Shown piece after piece: positions 1 through 8,955 of a DNA stretch of 64,000 nucleotides (positions are counted from its first letter, which is position 1; each line of letters begins with the position of its first letter). Where the stretch lies: contig NZ_CP119968.1 in NCBI RefSeq assembly GCF_032163395.1, positions 2,093,501 through 2,157,500 on the forward strand, read 5' to 3'. Below the pieces are notes generated by a model. The model was not told where the DNA came from. It was given only the letters and a program-made list of their open reading frames with translations, and searched no databases. Made by a program: the position numbers and the translations under genes. This DNA is from Gloeocapsopsis dulcis. Lineage in GTDB: Bacteria; Cyanobacteriota; Cyanobacteriia; Cyanobacteriales; Chroococcidiopsidaceae.

Positions 1-1
1 T

Positions 2-517
2 GGTGAAGATGACCGAGTTGAGTTGATCTGCGGACAAATAGTTGAAATGACAGCTAAAGGAACAGCCCATGAAGTCTGCATTACTCGACTCATTAGGGAG
101 TTAGCACAATTAGTAGGCGATCGCGCAACTTTACGCAGTCAATCGCCTATTATTCTTTTTGAAGACAGCGAACCGGAACCGGATTTTACGATTGTACAAA
201 ATCGGATAGATGACTATCTCAGTTCGCATCCAGGCGTAACTGATGTATTGCTAGTAATTGAAGTGGCTGATTCCTCTCTCAATTATGACCAAGAAATTAA
301 ATTACCTCTCTATGCTGAAGCAGGAATTTCTCATTATTGGATATTTAATTTAGGAGAAAACCTTCTAGAAGTCTACAGCGAGCCTTATCAAAGTTCACAA
401 GGCAAATACGGCTATGGAATAAAGCGTATTATATTGCCTCATCAAGCGATCGCTCTTCCCTATCCACCAAATTCATTACTGAATTTATCCAAAATTCTTC
501 CTATTATTCGAGTTTAA
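2..517 (+). CDS. Uma2-family (DUF820) protein, 5' end outside the window
   Basis: The reading frame is open from the first bases of the window, so the true start lies upstream. A TTG at 23 is the first possible internal start, but the codons before it read GEDDRVEL, which continues a normal Uma2 N-terminus. Visible family features are the LICGQIVEM segment, EPDF, and LLVIEVADSSLNYDQEIK followed by YAEAGISHYWIFNL, which carry the acidic and lysine residues of the PD-(D/E)XK-like fold. Uma2 proteins are abundant in cyanobacteria, are predicted endonucleases, and have no settled function. The stop abuts the ATG of the next Uma2 gene with no gap, so the two are probably co-transcribed tandem paralogues. 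Confidence 0.85.
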   Translation, partial: GEDDRVELICGQIVEMTAKGTAHEVCITRLIRELAQLVGDRATLRSQSPIILFEDSEPEPDFTIVQNRIDDYLSSHPGVTDVLLVIEVADSSLNYDQEIKLPLYAEAGISHYWIFNLGENLLEVYSEPYQSSQGKYGYGIKRIILPHQAIALPYPPNSLLNLSKILPIIRV

Positions 518-1138
518 ATGATGTCTCAATCGATAACTCCCACTTCAACCAAGCTAACTTTTGCTGAATATCTTTTCTATCAAGGAGAACCCGATGTTTT
601 ATATGAACTGTTTAGGGGACAATTAGTCTCTATGGCAACGCCTACGGCTTTACATACTAGGATCTGTAATTTTTTAGTCTATCAGTTTCAACGCTACTTT
701 GCTAATGCCGGTTTATCATTAATAGCTACATCAACTGGAGTGAGAACTGAAGAAAACTCATCCCGAATTCCTGATGTTGTCGTTTGTACTCAGAACTTAT
801 GGGAGCAAGTATGTCATAGATCGGGTGCTGGTGTACTAGATTTTGATGAAGTACCTATATTAGTAGTTGAAGTTGTCAGTGACAATTGGCGAGAAGACTA
901 CATTCGTAAACGTGCAGAGTATGCTTTAATTGATATTCCTGAATATTGGATTGTCGATCCTAAAAAAGAACGAGTATGGGTTTTAACTCATCCTGAAAGT
1001 GAAGAGGGATATGAAAGAAGTGAGTTTAAGCAAGGACAGCAAGTAGTTTCGCTGCAGTTTCCAGAACTTATTTTATCTGTCGATCTAGTTCTATCTCCTC
1101 CTGTTGTAGAAGATTTAATGAGGGAAGAACAAATTTAG
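518..1138 (+). CDS. Uma2-family protein, C-terminus cut by an in-frame TAG
   Basis: This second tandem Uma2/DUF820 protein has 206 residues. It contains LTFAEYLFYQGEPD, YELFRGQLVSM, RIPDVVVC, the core PILVVEVVSDNWREDYIRK and EYALIDIPEYWIVDP, so the nuclease-like fold is complete. The TAG at 1136-1138 is followed in the same frame by 33 sense codons ending in TAA at 1240. They encode a charged tail (KQLLEQQVNQERQ ... KLREMGIDPDTLE) typical of the coiled C-terminal end of many cyanobacterial Uma2 proteins. The tail therefore looks recently lost by one nonsense change. The catalytic core is upstream of the stop, so the product may still work. Confidence 0.85.
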   Translation: MMSQSITPTSTKLTFAEYLFYQGEPDVLYELFRGQLVSMATPTALHTRICNFLVYQFQRYFANAGLSLIATSTGVRTEENSSRIPDVVVCTQNLWEQVCHRSGAGVLDFDEVPILVVEVVSDNWREDYIRKRAEYALIDIPEYWIVDPKKERVWVLTHPESEEGYERSEFKQGQQVVSLQFPELILSVDLVLSPPVVEDLMREEQI

Positions 1139-1240
1139 AAACAACTACTTGAGCAACAAGTAAATCAAGAACGTCAACGTTCAGAAAGATTAGCCGCGAA
1201 GTTAAGAGAAATGGGAATCGATCCTGATACTCTTGAGTAA
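1139..1240 (+). pseudogene. Stranded C-terminal tail of the preceding Uma2 gene
   Basis: The frame of the Uma2 gene stays open past its TAG for 33 codons and ends with TAA at 1238-1240. The tail is Gln/Glu/Arg-rich with the MGIDPDTLE ending common in Uma2 proteins. It has no start codon or ribosome site of its own, so it is best read as the severed end of the upstream gene. Confidence 0.6.
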
Positions 1241-1290
1241 GATGGGCGATCGCCTTCACAATAAACAAGCGATCGCATTATCATTGATTT

Positions 1291-2727
1291 TTATTCAGGC
1301 TGGGGAGTAACTGGGTATTGAGTTTGCCCTTCTAGACTATCAGTTTGCGGTTCTCCAGTAGGTTCTGGCGGTATTGGGGAAGCGGGTAGCGTAGGTACGA
1401 CTATTGATGGTGCTTCATCAGTGGGTGAAGGTTGTACTGATGGTGATGGTGATTCACTAGAAGGTTGTGGAGTGTCTGCTGGAGAAGGCGATTCGGGTGA
1501 TGGATCTGGTGCAGGAGATTCAGTAGGAGATGGAGATGGTGTCTCTACTGGTGTAGCTGATTCTTCGGGTTCAACGCGGTTACGTGGACGCCAACGAAAA
1601 GGAGAAGTCGGTTCTTCTGCTTGTGGAGATGGTGTGACTTCTGTGTCATTTTCACCAGTTTGTTGAATATTACTTGGTGGAACTACAGCAGGTGCAGTTT
1701 GTTGAGGACTGTCATCTTCAGATAACACGCTACCAACCGCGACAGCAGCAATACCCGCGATCGCTGCGACTCCAATACCGAGTAAAATTCCAGATAATCC
1801 TCGTTTCCGCTGGGCGACAACCCGTGGTGGAGGTTCAATTGATTGTGGTTGGGGAATCACTGCAACCGTTGCGGCAGTGTGAGTAGGCGATGGTTGTGTT
1901 TGGATATCTGCTGCTGTAAAAGACTCCGAGGGTAATAAAGCAAGCCATTCTGAAACCGTCGCTGGGCGAAACTTAGCTTCTACCGCCATACCACGCATGA
2001 CAGCTTGGTTAATTGCAATACTCAGTTGCGGTTGAATATCGCGGGGTGTTGGCATCGAGACGCGATCGCGTAAACTAGCTGCAACAGGAACCTTTGCGGT
2101 TAATAACGAATATAATGTTGCTGCCAAACCGTACACATCAGTTGCGGGAGTACGCGGTGCGTGAGGTAAATACTGTTCGATTGGTGCGTATCCTTCGGAA
2201 ACAATATTAGTATGCGTTTGTGTATGACCTGGAGTAAATTCGCGGGCAATGCCAAAGTCAATTAAGACAACTTCCTGCGTGCCCTGACGTAAAATAATAT
2301 TTTGTGGTTTAATGTCGCGATGTAATAAATTATTTTTATGTACTACTTGTAAAGCTGCCGCGATTTGGCGAATGTAGTGAATTGCTGTTGCTTCTGAAAG
2401 AGGATTGTTAGGAAAAACAACTTGATCCAACGTTTGACCAGGAACGTAGTCCATTACCATATAAGGCAATGCGTCTTCTATAAAAAAATCGCTCACCCGT
2501 ACAATATTAGGATGGACACAAGCTGCTAATCTGCGGGCTTCGTCCTGAAATTGCCGGTAGAAACTGACAAAATCAGGATGCTGGCGTAGTTCCTCATTGA
2601 TCGTTTTAATGACAACAACTTGACCTAAGTATTGGTGAGTCGCTGTAAATGTAATCCCGAAGCCACCGCGCCCGATTTCTTGGTCTAGGGTATATTTCCC
2701 GCGTTGCAATTTTTTTCCTACTAGCAT
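1291..2727 (-). CDS. Membrane-anchored Ser/Thr protein kinase (Pkn2/Hanks type)
   Basis: An N-terminal kinase domain spans about residues 10-270: the glycine loop [16 protein letters not shown] with the ATP-binding lysine, the catalytic loop HRDIKPQN, the metal-binding DFGIAREF, and YAPIEQY where APE is expected. A single transmembrane helix ([20 protein letters not shown], about 320-340) follows. The extracytoplasmic tail is rich in Pro, Ser, Thr and Glu and has no recognisable domain. I chose the ATG at 2727 because GGGAGG lies seven bases ahead of it; the in-frame GTG at 2733 is too close to that site. Substrates are unknown. PP2C and FHA proteins further along the window are possible members of the same kind of signalling network, which is inference. 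Confidence 0.92.
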   Translation of the reverse strand: MLVGKKLQRGKYTLDQEIGRGGFGITFTATHQYLGQVVVIKTINEELRQHPDFVSFYRQFQDEARRLAACVHPNIVRVSDFFIEDALPYMVMDYVPGQTLDQVVFPNNPLSEATAIHYIRQIAAALQVVHKNNLLHRDIKPQNIILRQGTQEVVLIDFGIAREFTPGHTQTHTNIVSEGYAPIEQYLPHAPRTPATDVYGLAATLYSLLTAKVPVAASLRDRVSMPTPRDIQPQLSIAINQAVMRGMAVEAKFRPATVSEWLALLPSESFTAADIQTQPSPTHTAATVAVIPQPQSIEPPPRVVAQRKRGLSGILLGIGVAAIAGIAAVAVGSVLSEDDSPQQTAPAVVPPSNIQQTGENDTEVTPSPQAEEPTSPFRWRPRNRVEPEESATPVETPSPSPTESPAPDPSPESPSPADTPQPSSESPSPSVQPSPTDEAPSIVVPTLPASPIPPEPTGEPQTDSLEGQTQYPVTPQPE

Positions 2728-2788
2728 GTTCACGCCTCCCCAATGAACGATAAAGTATAAATACCGACTTCTACTTTATCGCTCCTCC

Positions 2789-4744
2789 TTAAAAGCGATG
2801 ACCGAAACCGAACTGTAAACGATTTTCTCCTTGGTCATTAAACCCAAAATCAGCACGAATTAAACCGATTGGTGAATTTACCCGAATACCAGCACCATAA
2901 CCAAAGCCCGATCCTGGTTTATCGCGAACTACCGCTGGTTCTCCTAACACTGTGTCTCCCGAACCTAAATCTGAAGCAAAGTCAGCAAAAACGACTCCTC
3001 CCAGAAAATCAAGAATGGGAAAGCGGTATTCTGCCGAAGCTAACACAAACGATCGCCCACTGCCAACTTCACCACTACCATAACCGCGTACTGAATTTAA
3101 ACCACCCAAGTTAAACGCTTCATAGGGTGGTAAATCGCCAATGGTTGTCCCACCTTGGACGTTAAAGGCAAAAACTTCGGGATCGCGATCGCCCCCAATT
3201 AAATCTACAGGGACATACTGACTATAATTTGCCCGCAGGCGACTCATCGAAATCGCACCTTGACCGATGGGAATTGACTGTTCCGCGCTGAGGCTGAGTA
3301 CAGAACCTTCGCTAGGATTGACAAGGTTATTCCGAAAATCTCGCGTTGCTGCAAAAGAGATTGTCGTCAGGTCGTCGCTTCCTGTGCCACTCAAAGTTAA
3401 AGGATTACCCAACTCATCTTCAGGGGAAATATTACCTGCGCGATCGCGGATACTTGTCCGCTTGTAGTTTAACCCCATTGACGCTTGCCAATCATCAATC
3501 GGGCGCTGTAAAGTTACACCTCCTCCAAATTGTCCTTCTCGCGGGCGATCGTCGTTTGGTAACGAAACATCACCATCAAAGGTTTGGGAGATCCCGCGAC
3601 GCCGAAACGCATTGACTTGATACCCGAAGCGATCGGGATTACTCGCCCGATAGGGACTTTTGAAATTTGTATCAAATTGAATATCGCGACGACTGATTTG
3701 GACATTAGCACCGATTGAATCGTTAACGCCGCTAAAATTAAAGTCATTGTAGCTGACTGTCGCAAACAACCCACTATCATCACTGTAACCACCACCCAAG
3801 TTAGCAGCACGAGCAGGTGCTTCTGTCAAGTCATAAATCACATCAACTTTTGTGGCATCGCCTTCTAAAGCAACGCGGACATTTTGGAATAATCCCAGTT
3901 GATATAGTTGTTGTAAGTCTTGTTTGACAGTTTCTTCGCGGAAAACTTGTCCAAGTTTGACATTCAATTCGCGACGGAGAAAATCAGGCTGCGTCCGTCC
4001 TTGAATTAGTTTACCTTTATCGTCAACAAACCTACCATCTTCATCAGAAAAGCGGAATCGCACATCACTAATAACTCCTTCCGCGACTTCCATCGTCAGT
4101 ACGCCTTGTGGGTTAGGGCGAATCGAGATGACCCGCGCCAAGGTGTAGCCATTTTGAGCGTACCACTCATTAATTTGTTCGACGCTTTGACCAAGTGCCG
4201 CTGGACTAATCGTATTGCCAATTTGCGATTGAAAGCGCTCTATTGCTACATTTTGTGGTAATGCTTTTGCACCAGAAAGTTGCAGCAAACGCACGATAAC
4301 AGGTTCCACCTGAAACACCACATTTAACCCTGTAGAAGTAGGATTACTACTTACCGTGGCATTTCTAAATAAATTTGTCTCTAAAATTGCGGCGACATCT
4401 TGTTGTAACTGACTTTCACTAGTTTCTCCCCCAACACGAGTTTTAATCGCATTGCGGGCAATTTGCTGTAATTCTTCGCTTGCACCAATGATTTGTACAT
4501 CCGTTGCAGTCACAAATAGATCGTTACCCGCCGCTGGTAACTGCTGCGAATTAGTCGCTAAGCGCGTTGGACTTGGCGTCGATTCTCTAGTGGGGATAAC
4601 AACCGCATTTTGGTATTCTTGATAATACTGCACATCACTGTTAGGAACTAAAGCTTGAGGACTAGCCGTCGCAAGTGATGTATAAATTAACTCTATGGCA
4701 GTCAAGCCAGCCAAGGTACAAATTGCAGTATAAGAAACATGCAT
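2789..4744 (-). CDS. Omp85/BamA-family outer-membrane assembly protein
   Basis: The protein has a signal peptide, POTRA repeats (VTATDVQIIGASEELQQIAR; LQQDVAAILETNLFRNATV; LRRELNVKLGQVFREETV ... LYQLGLFQNV) and a C-terminal D15-type beta barrel ending in a terminal phenylalanine (LQFGFGHRF). The barrel includes FNLGGLNSVRGYGSGEVG, the VRGY motif of lid loop 6. It should insert beta-barrel proteins into the cyanobacterial outer membrane. I placed the start at 4744 because the signal-like MHVSYTAICTLAGLTAIEL begins there. The frame stays open to an ATG at 4831, but those 29 extra codons lie over a repeat-like stretch (4745-4815) and would bury the signal peptide. Confidence 0.9.
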   Translation of the reverse strand: MHVSYTAICTLAGLTAIELIYTSLATASPQALVPNSDVQYYQEYQNAVVIPTRESTPSPTRLATNSQQLPAAGNDLFVTATDVQIIGASEELQQIARNAIKTRVGGETSESQLQQDVAAILETNLFRNATVSSNPTSTGLNVVFQVEPVIVRLLQLSGAKALPQNVAIERFQSQIGNTISPAALGQSVEQINEWYAQNGYTLARVISIRPNPQGVLTMEVAEGVISDVRFRFSDEDGRFVDDKGKLIQGRTQPDFLRRELNVKLGQVFREETVKQDLQQLYQLGLFQNVRVALEGDATKVDVIYDLTEAPARAANLGGGYSDDSGLFATVSYNDFNFSGVNDSIGANVQISRRDIQFDTNFKSPYRASNPDRFGYQVNAFRRRGISQTFDGDVSLPNDDRPREGQFGGGVTLQRPIDDWQASMGLNYKRTSIRDRAGNISPEDELGNPLTLSGTGSDDLTTISFAATRDFRNNLVNPSEGSVLSLSAEQSIPIGQGAISMSRLRANYSQYVPVDLIGGDRDPEVFAFNVQGGTTIGDLPPYEAFNLGGLNSVRGYGSGEVGSGRSFVLASAEYRFPILDFLGGVVFADFASDLGSGDTVLGEPAVVRDKPGSGFGYGAGIRVNSPIGLIRADFGFNDQGENRLQFGFGHRF

Positions 4745-4815
4745 AGGAAAAGAGGGGTTAGGAGCGAGGGGCGTTAGCGAAGCGGGACGGAGTCCGGGGC
4801 GAGTAGTAAGCATTG
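4745..4815. repeat. Dispersed-repeat-like stretch at the 5' end of the Omp85 gene
   Basis: The run GGGGTTAGGAGCGAGGGG followed by CGTTAGCGAAGC and GGGACGGAGTCC is of the kind scattered through cyanobacterial intergenic DNA. It resembles the STRR patches at 53360-53640. It is in frame with the Omp85 gene and would add a basic, proline-rich leader if translated. Confidence 0.45.
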
Positions 4816-4881
4816 AATGCGAATTACTCATTACCTAATTTATGAACTAACAGACACTTACTGGTGATATTTTGTTTCTGA

Positions 4882-6138
4882 ATGGATAGTTTATCAGCAT
4901 TTTCTCTAGGTTCTAAAATAAAGCTACTTTGTCTTAGTAACGGTCACGGCGAGGATGTTATTGCCGTGCGCATTTTACAGGAATTACAGCAGTTAACTTC
5001 AATTGACATCGCAGCTTTACCGATAGTTGGTGAAGGACACGCTTACTCTCAATTAAGTATTCCCATAGTTGGGGCAGTGCAAACAATGCCTTCCGGTGGA
5101 TTTATTTATATGGATGGGCGACAAGTGTTGCGAGATTTACAAGGTGGTTTGCTAAAACTAACTTTGTCTCAAATTCAGGTAGTCCGTAATTGGGCAAAAG
5201 GTGGGGCAATTTTAGCTGTAGGTGATATTGTCCCGTTACTTTTTGCTTGGGCAAGTGGGGCAAATTACGCTTTTGTCGGCACGGCAAAATCAGAATATTA
5301 CCGAAGAGATGAATCAGGATGGCATCAACGGCGATCGCTACTCTCGCGTTTAGAAAATTTATCAGGTTCAGTTTACCATCCTTTGGATCGTTATTTGATG
5401 AGTCACCCGCGCTGCAAAGCGGTTTTTCCCAGAGACACACTAACAACCAAAACCTTACAAAAATGGGCAATTCCCGCGTTCGATTTGGGAAACCCGATGA
5501 TGGATGGATTAGAGGCACATAATTTATTAAAGTTGGAGCCAGATCCTCAGCGGTTAACAATTCTGTTGCTTCCTGGTTCGCGCCCCCCAGAAGCTTATGA
5601 AAATTGGCAGAAAATTCTCGTCGCTGTCACCGAATTAATCGCCGCATTTCCGACACGATCGCTATTATTTCTCGCGGCGATCGCCCCCACGTTAACTTTA
5701 GAACCATTGTGTCAAAGTCTTGTCGATGCGGGTTTTTCACAAGAAGACTTGACATTTCAGCAAAAAAATGCATTAATTATCCTGACTCAAAATGCTTACA
5801 ACGATTGCTTACATCAAGCAGATTTGGCAATTGCTATGGCAGGAACAGCCACCGAACAATTTATCGGTTTAGGTAAACCAGCGATCGCCTTTCCAGGGAA
5901 TGGACCACAATATACATATGCCTTTGCCGAAGCCCAAAGCCGTCATCTCGGTTCATCATTAACTTTAGTCGAACATCCAAAACAAGTTGCGGATGCCGTG
6001 CGATCGATACTTCAAGATCCAACTCGACTTCAACAAATTGCCGAAAACGGCTATCAACGCATGGGAGAACCAGGCGCAGCCCATCGGATCGCCCAATGTT
6101 TAGTCCAGCAATTCAACTACCCAAATAAAGAATCATAA
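4882..6138 (+). CDS. Lipid-A-disaccharide-synthase-related glycosyltransferase
   Basis: The protein has 418 residues and starts with KLLCLSNGHGEDVIAVRIL, typical of the LpxB-related family of cyanobacteria. Other conserved parts are GAVQTMPSGGFIYM, ILAVGDIVPLLFAWASG, YHPLDRYLMSHPRCKAVFPRD, the nucleotide-sugar binding LLLPGSRPPEAYENW, and AIAMAGTATEQFIGLGKPAIAFPG. True LpxB makes lipid A disaccharide. This branch is a separate family of unknown acceptor, so lipid glycosylation is the safe statement. It is transcribed divergently from the Omp85 gene with a gap of about 140 bases from the preferred Omp85 start, so both envelope genes may share a regulatory region. Confidence 0.85.
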   Translation: MDSLSAFSLGSKIKLLCLSNGHGEDVIAVRILQELQQLTSIDIAALPIVGEGHAYSQLSIPIVGAVQTMPSGGFIYMDGRQVLRDLQGGLLKLTLSQIQVVRNWAKGGAILAVGDIVPLLFAWASGANYAFVGTAKSEYYRRDESGWHQRRSLLSRLENLSGSVYHPLDRYLMSHPRCKAVFPRDTLTTKTLQKWAIPAFDLGNPMMDGLEAHNLLKLEPDPQRLTILLLPGSRPPEAYENWQKILVAVTELIAAFPTRSLLFLAAIAPTLTLEPLCQSLVDAGFSQEDLTFQQKNALIILTQNAYNDCLHQADLAIAMAGTATEQFIGLGKPAIAFPGNGPQYTYAFAEAQSRHLGSSLTLVEHPKQVADAVRSILQDPTRLQQIAENGYQRMGEPGAAHRIAQCLVQQFNYPNKES

Positions 6139-6200
6139 AGATACCCTCTAAAATAAATTACAGAAGGTAAAGTCTCACGCGCTGATGCTTCAGACATTCC

Positions 6201-6231
6201 CTCACCCCTCACCCCTCACCCCTCACCCCTC
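6201..6231. repeat. Heptamer tandem repeat (STRR), CTCACCC-type
   Basis: Four tandem copies of the heptamer CTCACCC(C) unit lie just ahead of the ABC ATPase start. Such heptamer arrays are common in cyanobacterial intergenic DNA. They leave no room for a normal ribosome site before the TTG at 6234. Confidence 0.75.
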
Positions 6232-6233
6232 TC

Positions 6234-7157
6234 TTGATCGCCCTCGAAGTTCAAAACTTACATAAGACATACAAGCAACGGAAAAAGCTAATTGAGGCAG
6301 TACGCGGTGTCTCTTTAACTATCAATTCTGGTGAAATTCTGGCTTTTCTTGGTCCTAATGGTGCAGGAAAGACGACTTGCATCAAAATGATTGCAGGCTT
6401 AATCAAGCCCGATGCAGGATCGGTAAAAATTGCTGGTTCTGATCCGCATCGCAATCCGCGATCGCTACGCTTGGTAGGTGCAGTTTTAGAAGGAAACCGC
6501 AATCTCTACTGGCGACTAACTCCCGAAGAGAACTTAGAGTATTTTGGGGCGTTGCGAGGATTGACTCGTAAAGTCGCGCATAAAAACGGACTGCAATTAT
6601 TAGAACGATTCGACTTAATATCAAAGCGCCGCGCCCCTGTGCAAACACTTTCACGCGGGATGCAGCAAAAGCTTGCGATCGCCGTCGCGTTAGTTCACCA
6701 GCCGCGATTGTTGTTACTCGATGAACCAACGTTAGGTTTAGATGTGGAAGCTAGCCAAAACGTCAAAGCTTTAGTCAGAGAGATTGCGCGTGAAGGCTGT
6801 GCGATTCTACTAACAACGCATCAACTTGATGTTGCAGAGGAAATATCGGATCGAGTTGCAATTATTCAGCAGGGCAAAATTTTAGCAGAGGAATCTACGC
6901 GCGAAATTATCCGGCGTTTTTCAGGTTCAACTTATATTATTGAGATTACTGGTGAGTTAGATGCAGTGCGAACAAGTAAACTTGAGTCTTTAGGGGTTAT
7001 AGTTCAAGCCGGAAAAATGATCTATGAAGGAACGCCCGAAGGCTTGTATCAAGTTTTAGCCGTTCTCAACCCTCTACCCTTAGTCCAAGTCAAACAAGAT
7101 CAGGCTGACTTGACGCAAGTATTCCTCAAAATCGTGCGAGAAAACCGTAATGCTTGA
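6234..7157 (+). CDS. ABC transporter ATP-binding protein (ABC-2 exporter)
   Basis: This is a 307-residue ATPase with Walker A GPNGAGKTT (about residue 42), the Q-loop region GAVLEGNRNLYW, signature LSRGMQQKLAIA, Walker B LLLLDEPTLGLD and switch His in LLTTHQLDVAEE. The arrangement is that of the NatA/CcmA class that pairs with ABC-2 permeases. The only start fitting the domain is TTG at 6234, which sits directly after a tandem repeat, so initiation may be weak or the repeat may have replaced an older start. The gene overlaps the next one by eight bases and forms an exporter operon with it. The substrate cannot be read from sequence. Confidence 0.9.
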   Translation: MIALEVQNLHKTYKQRKKLIEAVRGVSLTINSGEILAFLGPNGAGKTTCIKMIAGLIKPDAGSVKIAGSDPHRNPRSLRLVGAVLEGNRNLYWRLTPEENLEYFGALRGLTRKVAHKNGLQLLERFDLISKRRAPVQTLSRGMQQKLAIAVALVHQPRLLLLDEPTLGLDVEASQNVKALVREIAREGCAILLTTHQLDVAEEISDRVAIIQQGKILAEESTREIIRRFSGSTYIIEITGELDAVRTSKLESLGVIVQAGKMIYEGTPEGLYQVLAVLNPLPLVQVKQDQADLTQVFLKIVRENRNA

Positions 7158-7923
7158 ACTATTCTTAGCTGAACTCAAACGTAGTTGGATTGAGTTTACG
7201 CGCTATCCTGTTGATGCGATCGCCGGAATTTTTATCACTATATCTGTATTTTATGGCTTATTTCTCAGCGCGCGTTACATCGCGGGTCCTAATTTACAAT
7301 TTGGCGACAGACTTGATGCGATCGTTGTCGGCTATGTGCTGTGGACTTTAGTCGTATTTATTGTTGCAAATATCACCGCTGTCCTACAAGTTGAGATTCA
7401 AACGGGAACTTTAGAGCAAGTCATACTAACGCCGTTTGGTATATCGCGAGTATTTTTAGCAAGAGCGATCGCGAGTTTGACAATCAATATTATTGTAATT
7501 ACAGGTATTTTACTTCTAATTCTCTTACTAACAGGACGACAACTATATTTTCCTCCTGCTTTAATTTTGCCGCTTCTGACAGTTTTGTTAGGTGCTTACG
7601 GTTTAGCGTTTATTATGGCTTCTTTGGCTTTGCTATTTAAACGCATCCAACAATTACTCGGACTTACACAATTTGCTTTATTATTTCTACTAGCAGTTCC
7701 CTCGGAAACTTGGAGTGGAACGCTATGGATTGTGCGATTGCTGTTACCAATGACAATGGGTGCTGGAATTCTCCGCGATTTAATGGCACGTAATCTTAGT
7801 TTGAACTTTGTTGAGATTTCGCTTGCCTTTCTCAATGGATTAGGATATTTAGTCTTAGGTCTAATCGTATTTCGTCGTGCTGAAGTTGAAGCGAAGCGGC
7901 GAGGTATTTTAGGAGGATATTAA
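7150..7923 (+). CDS. ABC-2 type transporter permease
   Basis: The protein has 257 residues and about six hydrophobic segments, beginning with AGIFITISVFYGLFLSARYI and including IVGYVLWTLVVFIVANI-like and IIVITGILLLILLL stretches, with the family-typical EIQTGTLEQVILTPFG loop. It overlaps the ATPase gene and would form the membrane half of the same exporter. No SD is needed beyond translational coupling. Confidence 0.88.
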   Translation: MLELFLAELKRSWIEFTRYPVDAIAGIFITISVFYGLFLSARYIAGPNLQFGDRLDAIVVGYVLWTLVVFIVANITAVLQVEIQTGTLEQVILTPFGISRVFLARAIASLTINIIVITGILLLILLLTGRQLYFPPALILPLLTVLLGAYGLAFIMASLALLFKRIQQLLGLTQFALLFLLAVPSETWSGTLWIVRLLLPMTMGAGILRDLMARNLSLNFVEISLAFLNGLGYLVLGLIVFRRAEVEAKRRGILGGY

Positions 7924-7940
7924 ACACTTCTTTCAAAGAT

Positions 7941-8486
7941 TTAGATGCGGTGTAGATAATCAGTTGGTACACTATCTACTAACCAAACACCATTATCAGC
8001 ACAGTAAAAAGTATAACCTGCTTGCTGCATTGCAGCTGTATCTATTGCAAACACGACTGAACGCCCGTGTCTAGCACCAACTTTACGTGCCGTTTCGATA
8101 TCTGGCGATAAGTGTACGTGATGTCGTGACATTTTATTTAATCCATGTTGCTGAATCAAATTTACAGCTTTGTGGCCTGTTCCGTGATACAGCACATTTG
8201 GAGGAATAGCAGGTTCTAATTGTAAGTCAATTTCTACACTATGTCCTTGATTGGCTCGAATTAAAGTCTTGGTAGCATCGAAAGAAAAGCGTTTTTTATC
8301 ATTTTTAGCTACGACTTCATCTAATTCACTACGACTAATCGGAAAGGCGTTTTTAGCACAAGCCATTAATAATTCATCTACCTTAACCCAGCCGCCAAGA
8401 GTTAATTTTAAACCAAGACGTTCCGGTTGATGTCGTAGATGTTTGCTCAGATACTTACTAATTTTTATTAGACGTAAATTATCCAT
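7941..8486 (-). CDS. kptA: RNA 2'-phosphotransferase (Tpt1/KptA)
   Basis: This 181-residue protein matches KptA from end to end: SKYLSKHLRHQPERLGL at the N-terminus, GWVKVDELL, then RANQGHS, LYHGTGHKA, MSRHHVHLS and GRSVVFAID. These hold the Arg-His-Arg-Arg residues of the family's NAD+ and RNA sites. Tpt1 removes an internal RNA 2'-phosphate and transfers it to NAD+, releasing ADP-ribose 1'',2''-cyclic phosphate. It is the last gene of the leftward rtcB operon, 36 bases after the archease stop. In fungi and plants the enzyme finishes tRNA splicing; a bacterial substrate is unproven, and RtcB ligation does not leave a 2'-phosphate. Confidence 0.93.
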   Translation of the reverse strand: MDNLRLIKISKYLSKHLRHQPERLGLKLTLGGWVKVDELLMACAKNAFPISRSELDEVVAKNDKKRFSFDATKTLIRANQGHSVEIDLQLEPAIPPNVLYHGTGHKAVNLIQQHGLNKMSRHHVHLSPDIETARKVGARHGRSVVFAIDTAAMQQAGYTFYCADNGVWLVDSVPTDYLHRI

Positions 8487-8522
8487 GAGCTGAGAGATAT
8501 ATACTATTTAGCAATTCATGGT

Positions 8523-8954
8523 TCAAATATCAAGAATTACTACAGTTTTCCAACCATCGTCTGTTTTCTCTAATTGAAAGCGATGCAAGGTTACAGCTTT
8601 CACATCTATACGTTGGTGATGCTTATTAGGATTTAACTTTTCTCCTTGAGTAACAGCCTTGAGATGATGTATTTTATCTTTTTCTGCAAATTCGACTTTT
8701 TGAGCGCGTAGTAATAGTAATTCGCTGTCTTTGTAATAAATAAATTCTTGTAAGAAGTTAAACAATAATAAATCGAGGGCGTCGTTTTCTAAACTAAAAT
8801 TGCGCGTTTCTTGCACTTCTATTGCTGCTAAGTTGTCGATCATAGCATTCATTGTTGCATCACCTGCAGCGATGAATAATTCCTCTAAATCTTTCCCCCA
8901 AGCGTGAAATGCGATATCGGCGATCGCAATATCTTCCAAATACTCATAAGGCAT
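8523..8954 (-). CDS. Archease (RtcB cofactor)
   Basis: This 143-residue archease has the N-terminal YEYLEDIAIADIAFHAWGK and FIAAGDATMNAMID helices, LLFNFLQEFIYYKD, and the C-terminal metal-binding ending VVILDI. Archease speeds RtcB guanylylation and turnover and widens its nucleotide use. Here it lies one base after the GTPase gene in the same operon as rtcB, which strongly supports the assignment. Confidence 0.93.
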   Translation of the reverse strand: MPYEYLEDIAIADIAFHAWGKDLEELFIAAGDATMNAMIDNLAAIEVQETRNFSLENDALDLLLFNFLQEFIYYKDSELLLLRAQKVEFAEKDKIHHLKAVTQGEKLNPNKHHQRIDVKAVTLHRFQLEKTDDGWKTVVILDI

Positions 8955-8955
8955 A

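Noticed and set aside
1421-1666. Gly/Ser/Asp-rich plus-strand frame
   Set aside because: It is the antisense shadow of the Pro/Ser/Thr-rich tail of the kinase gene.
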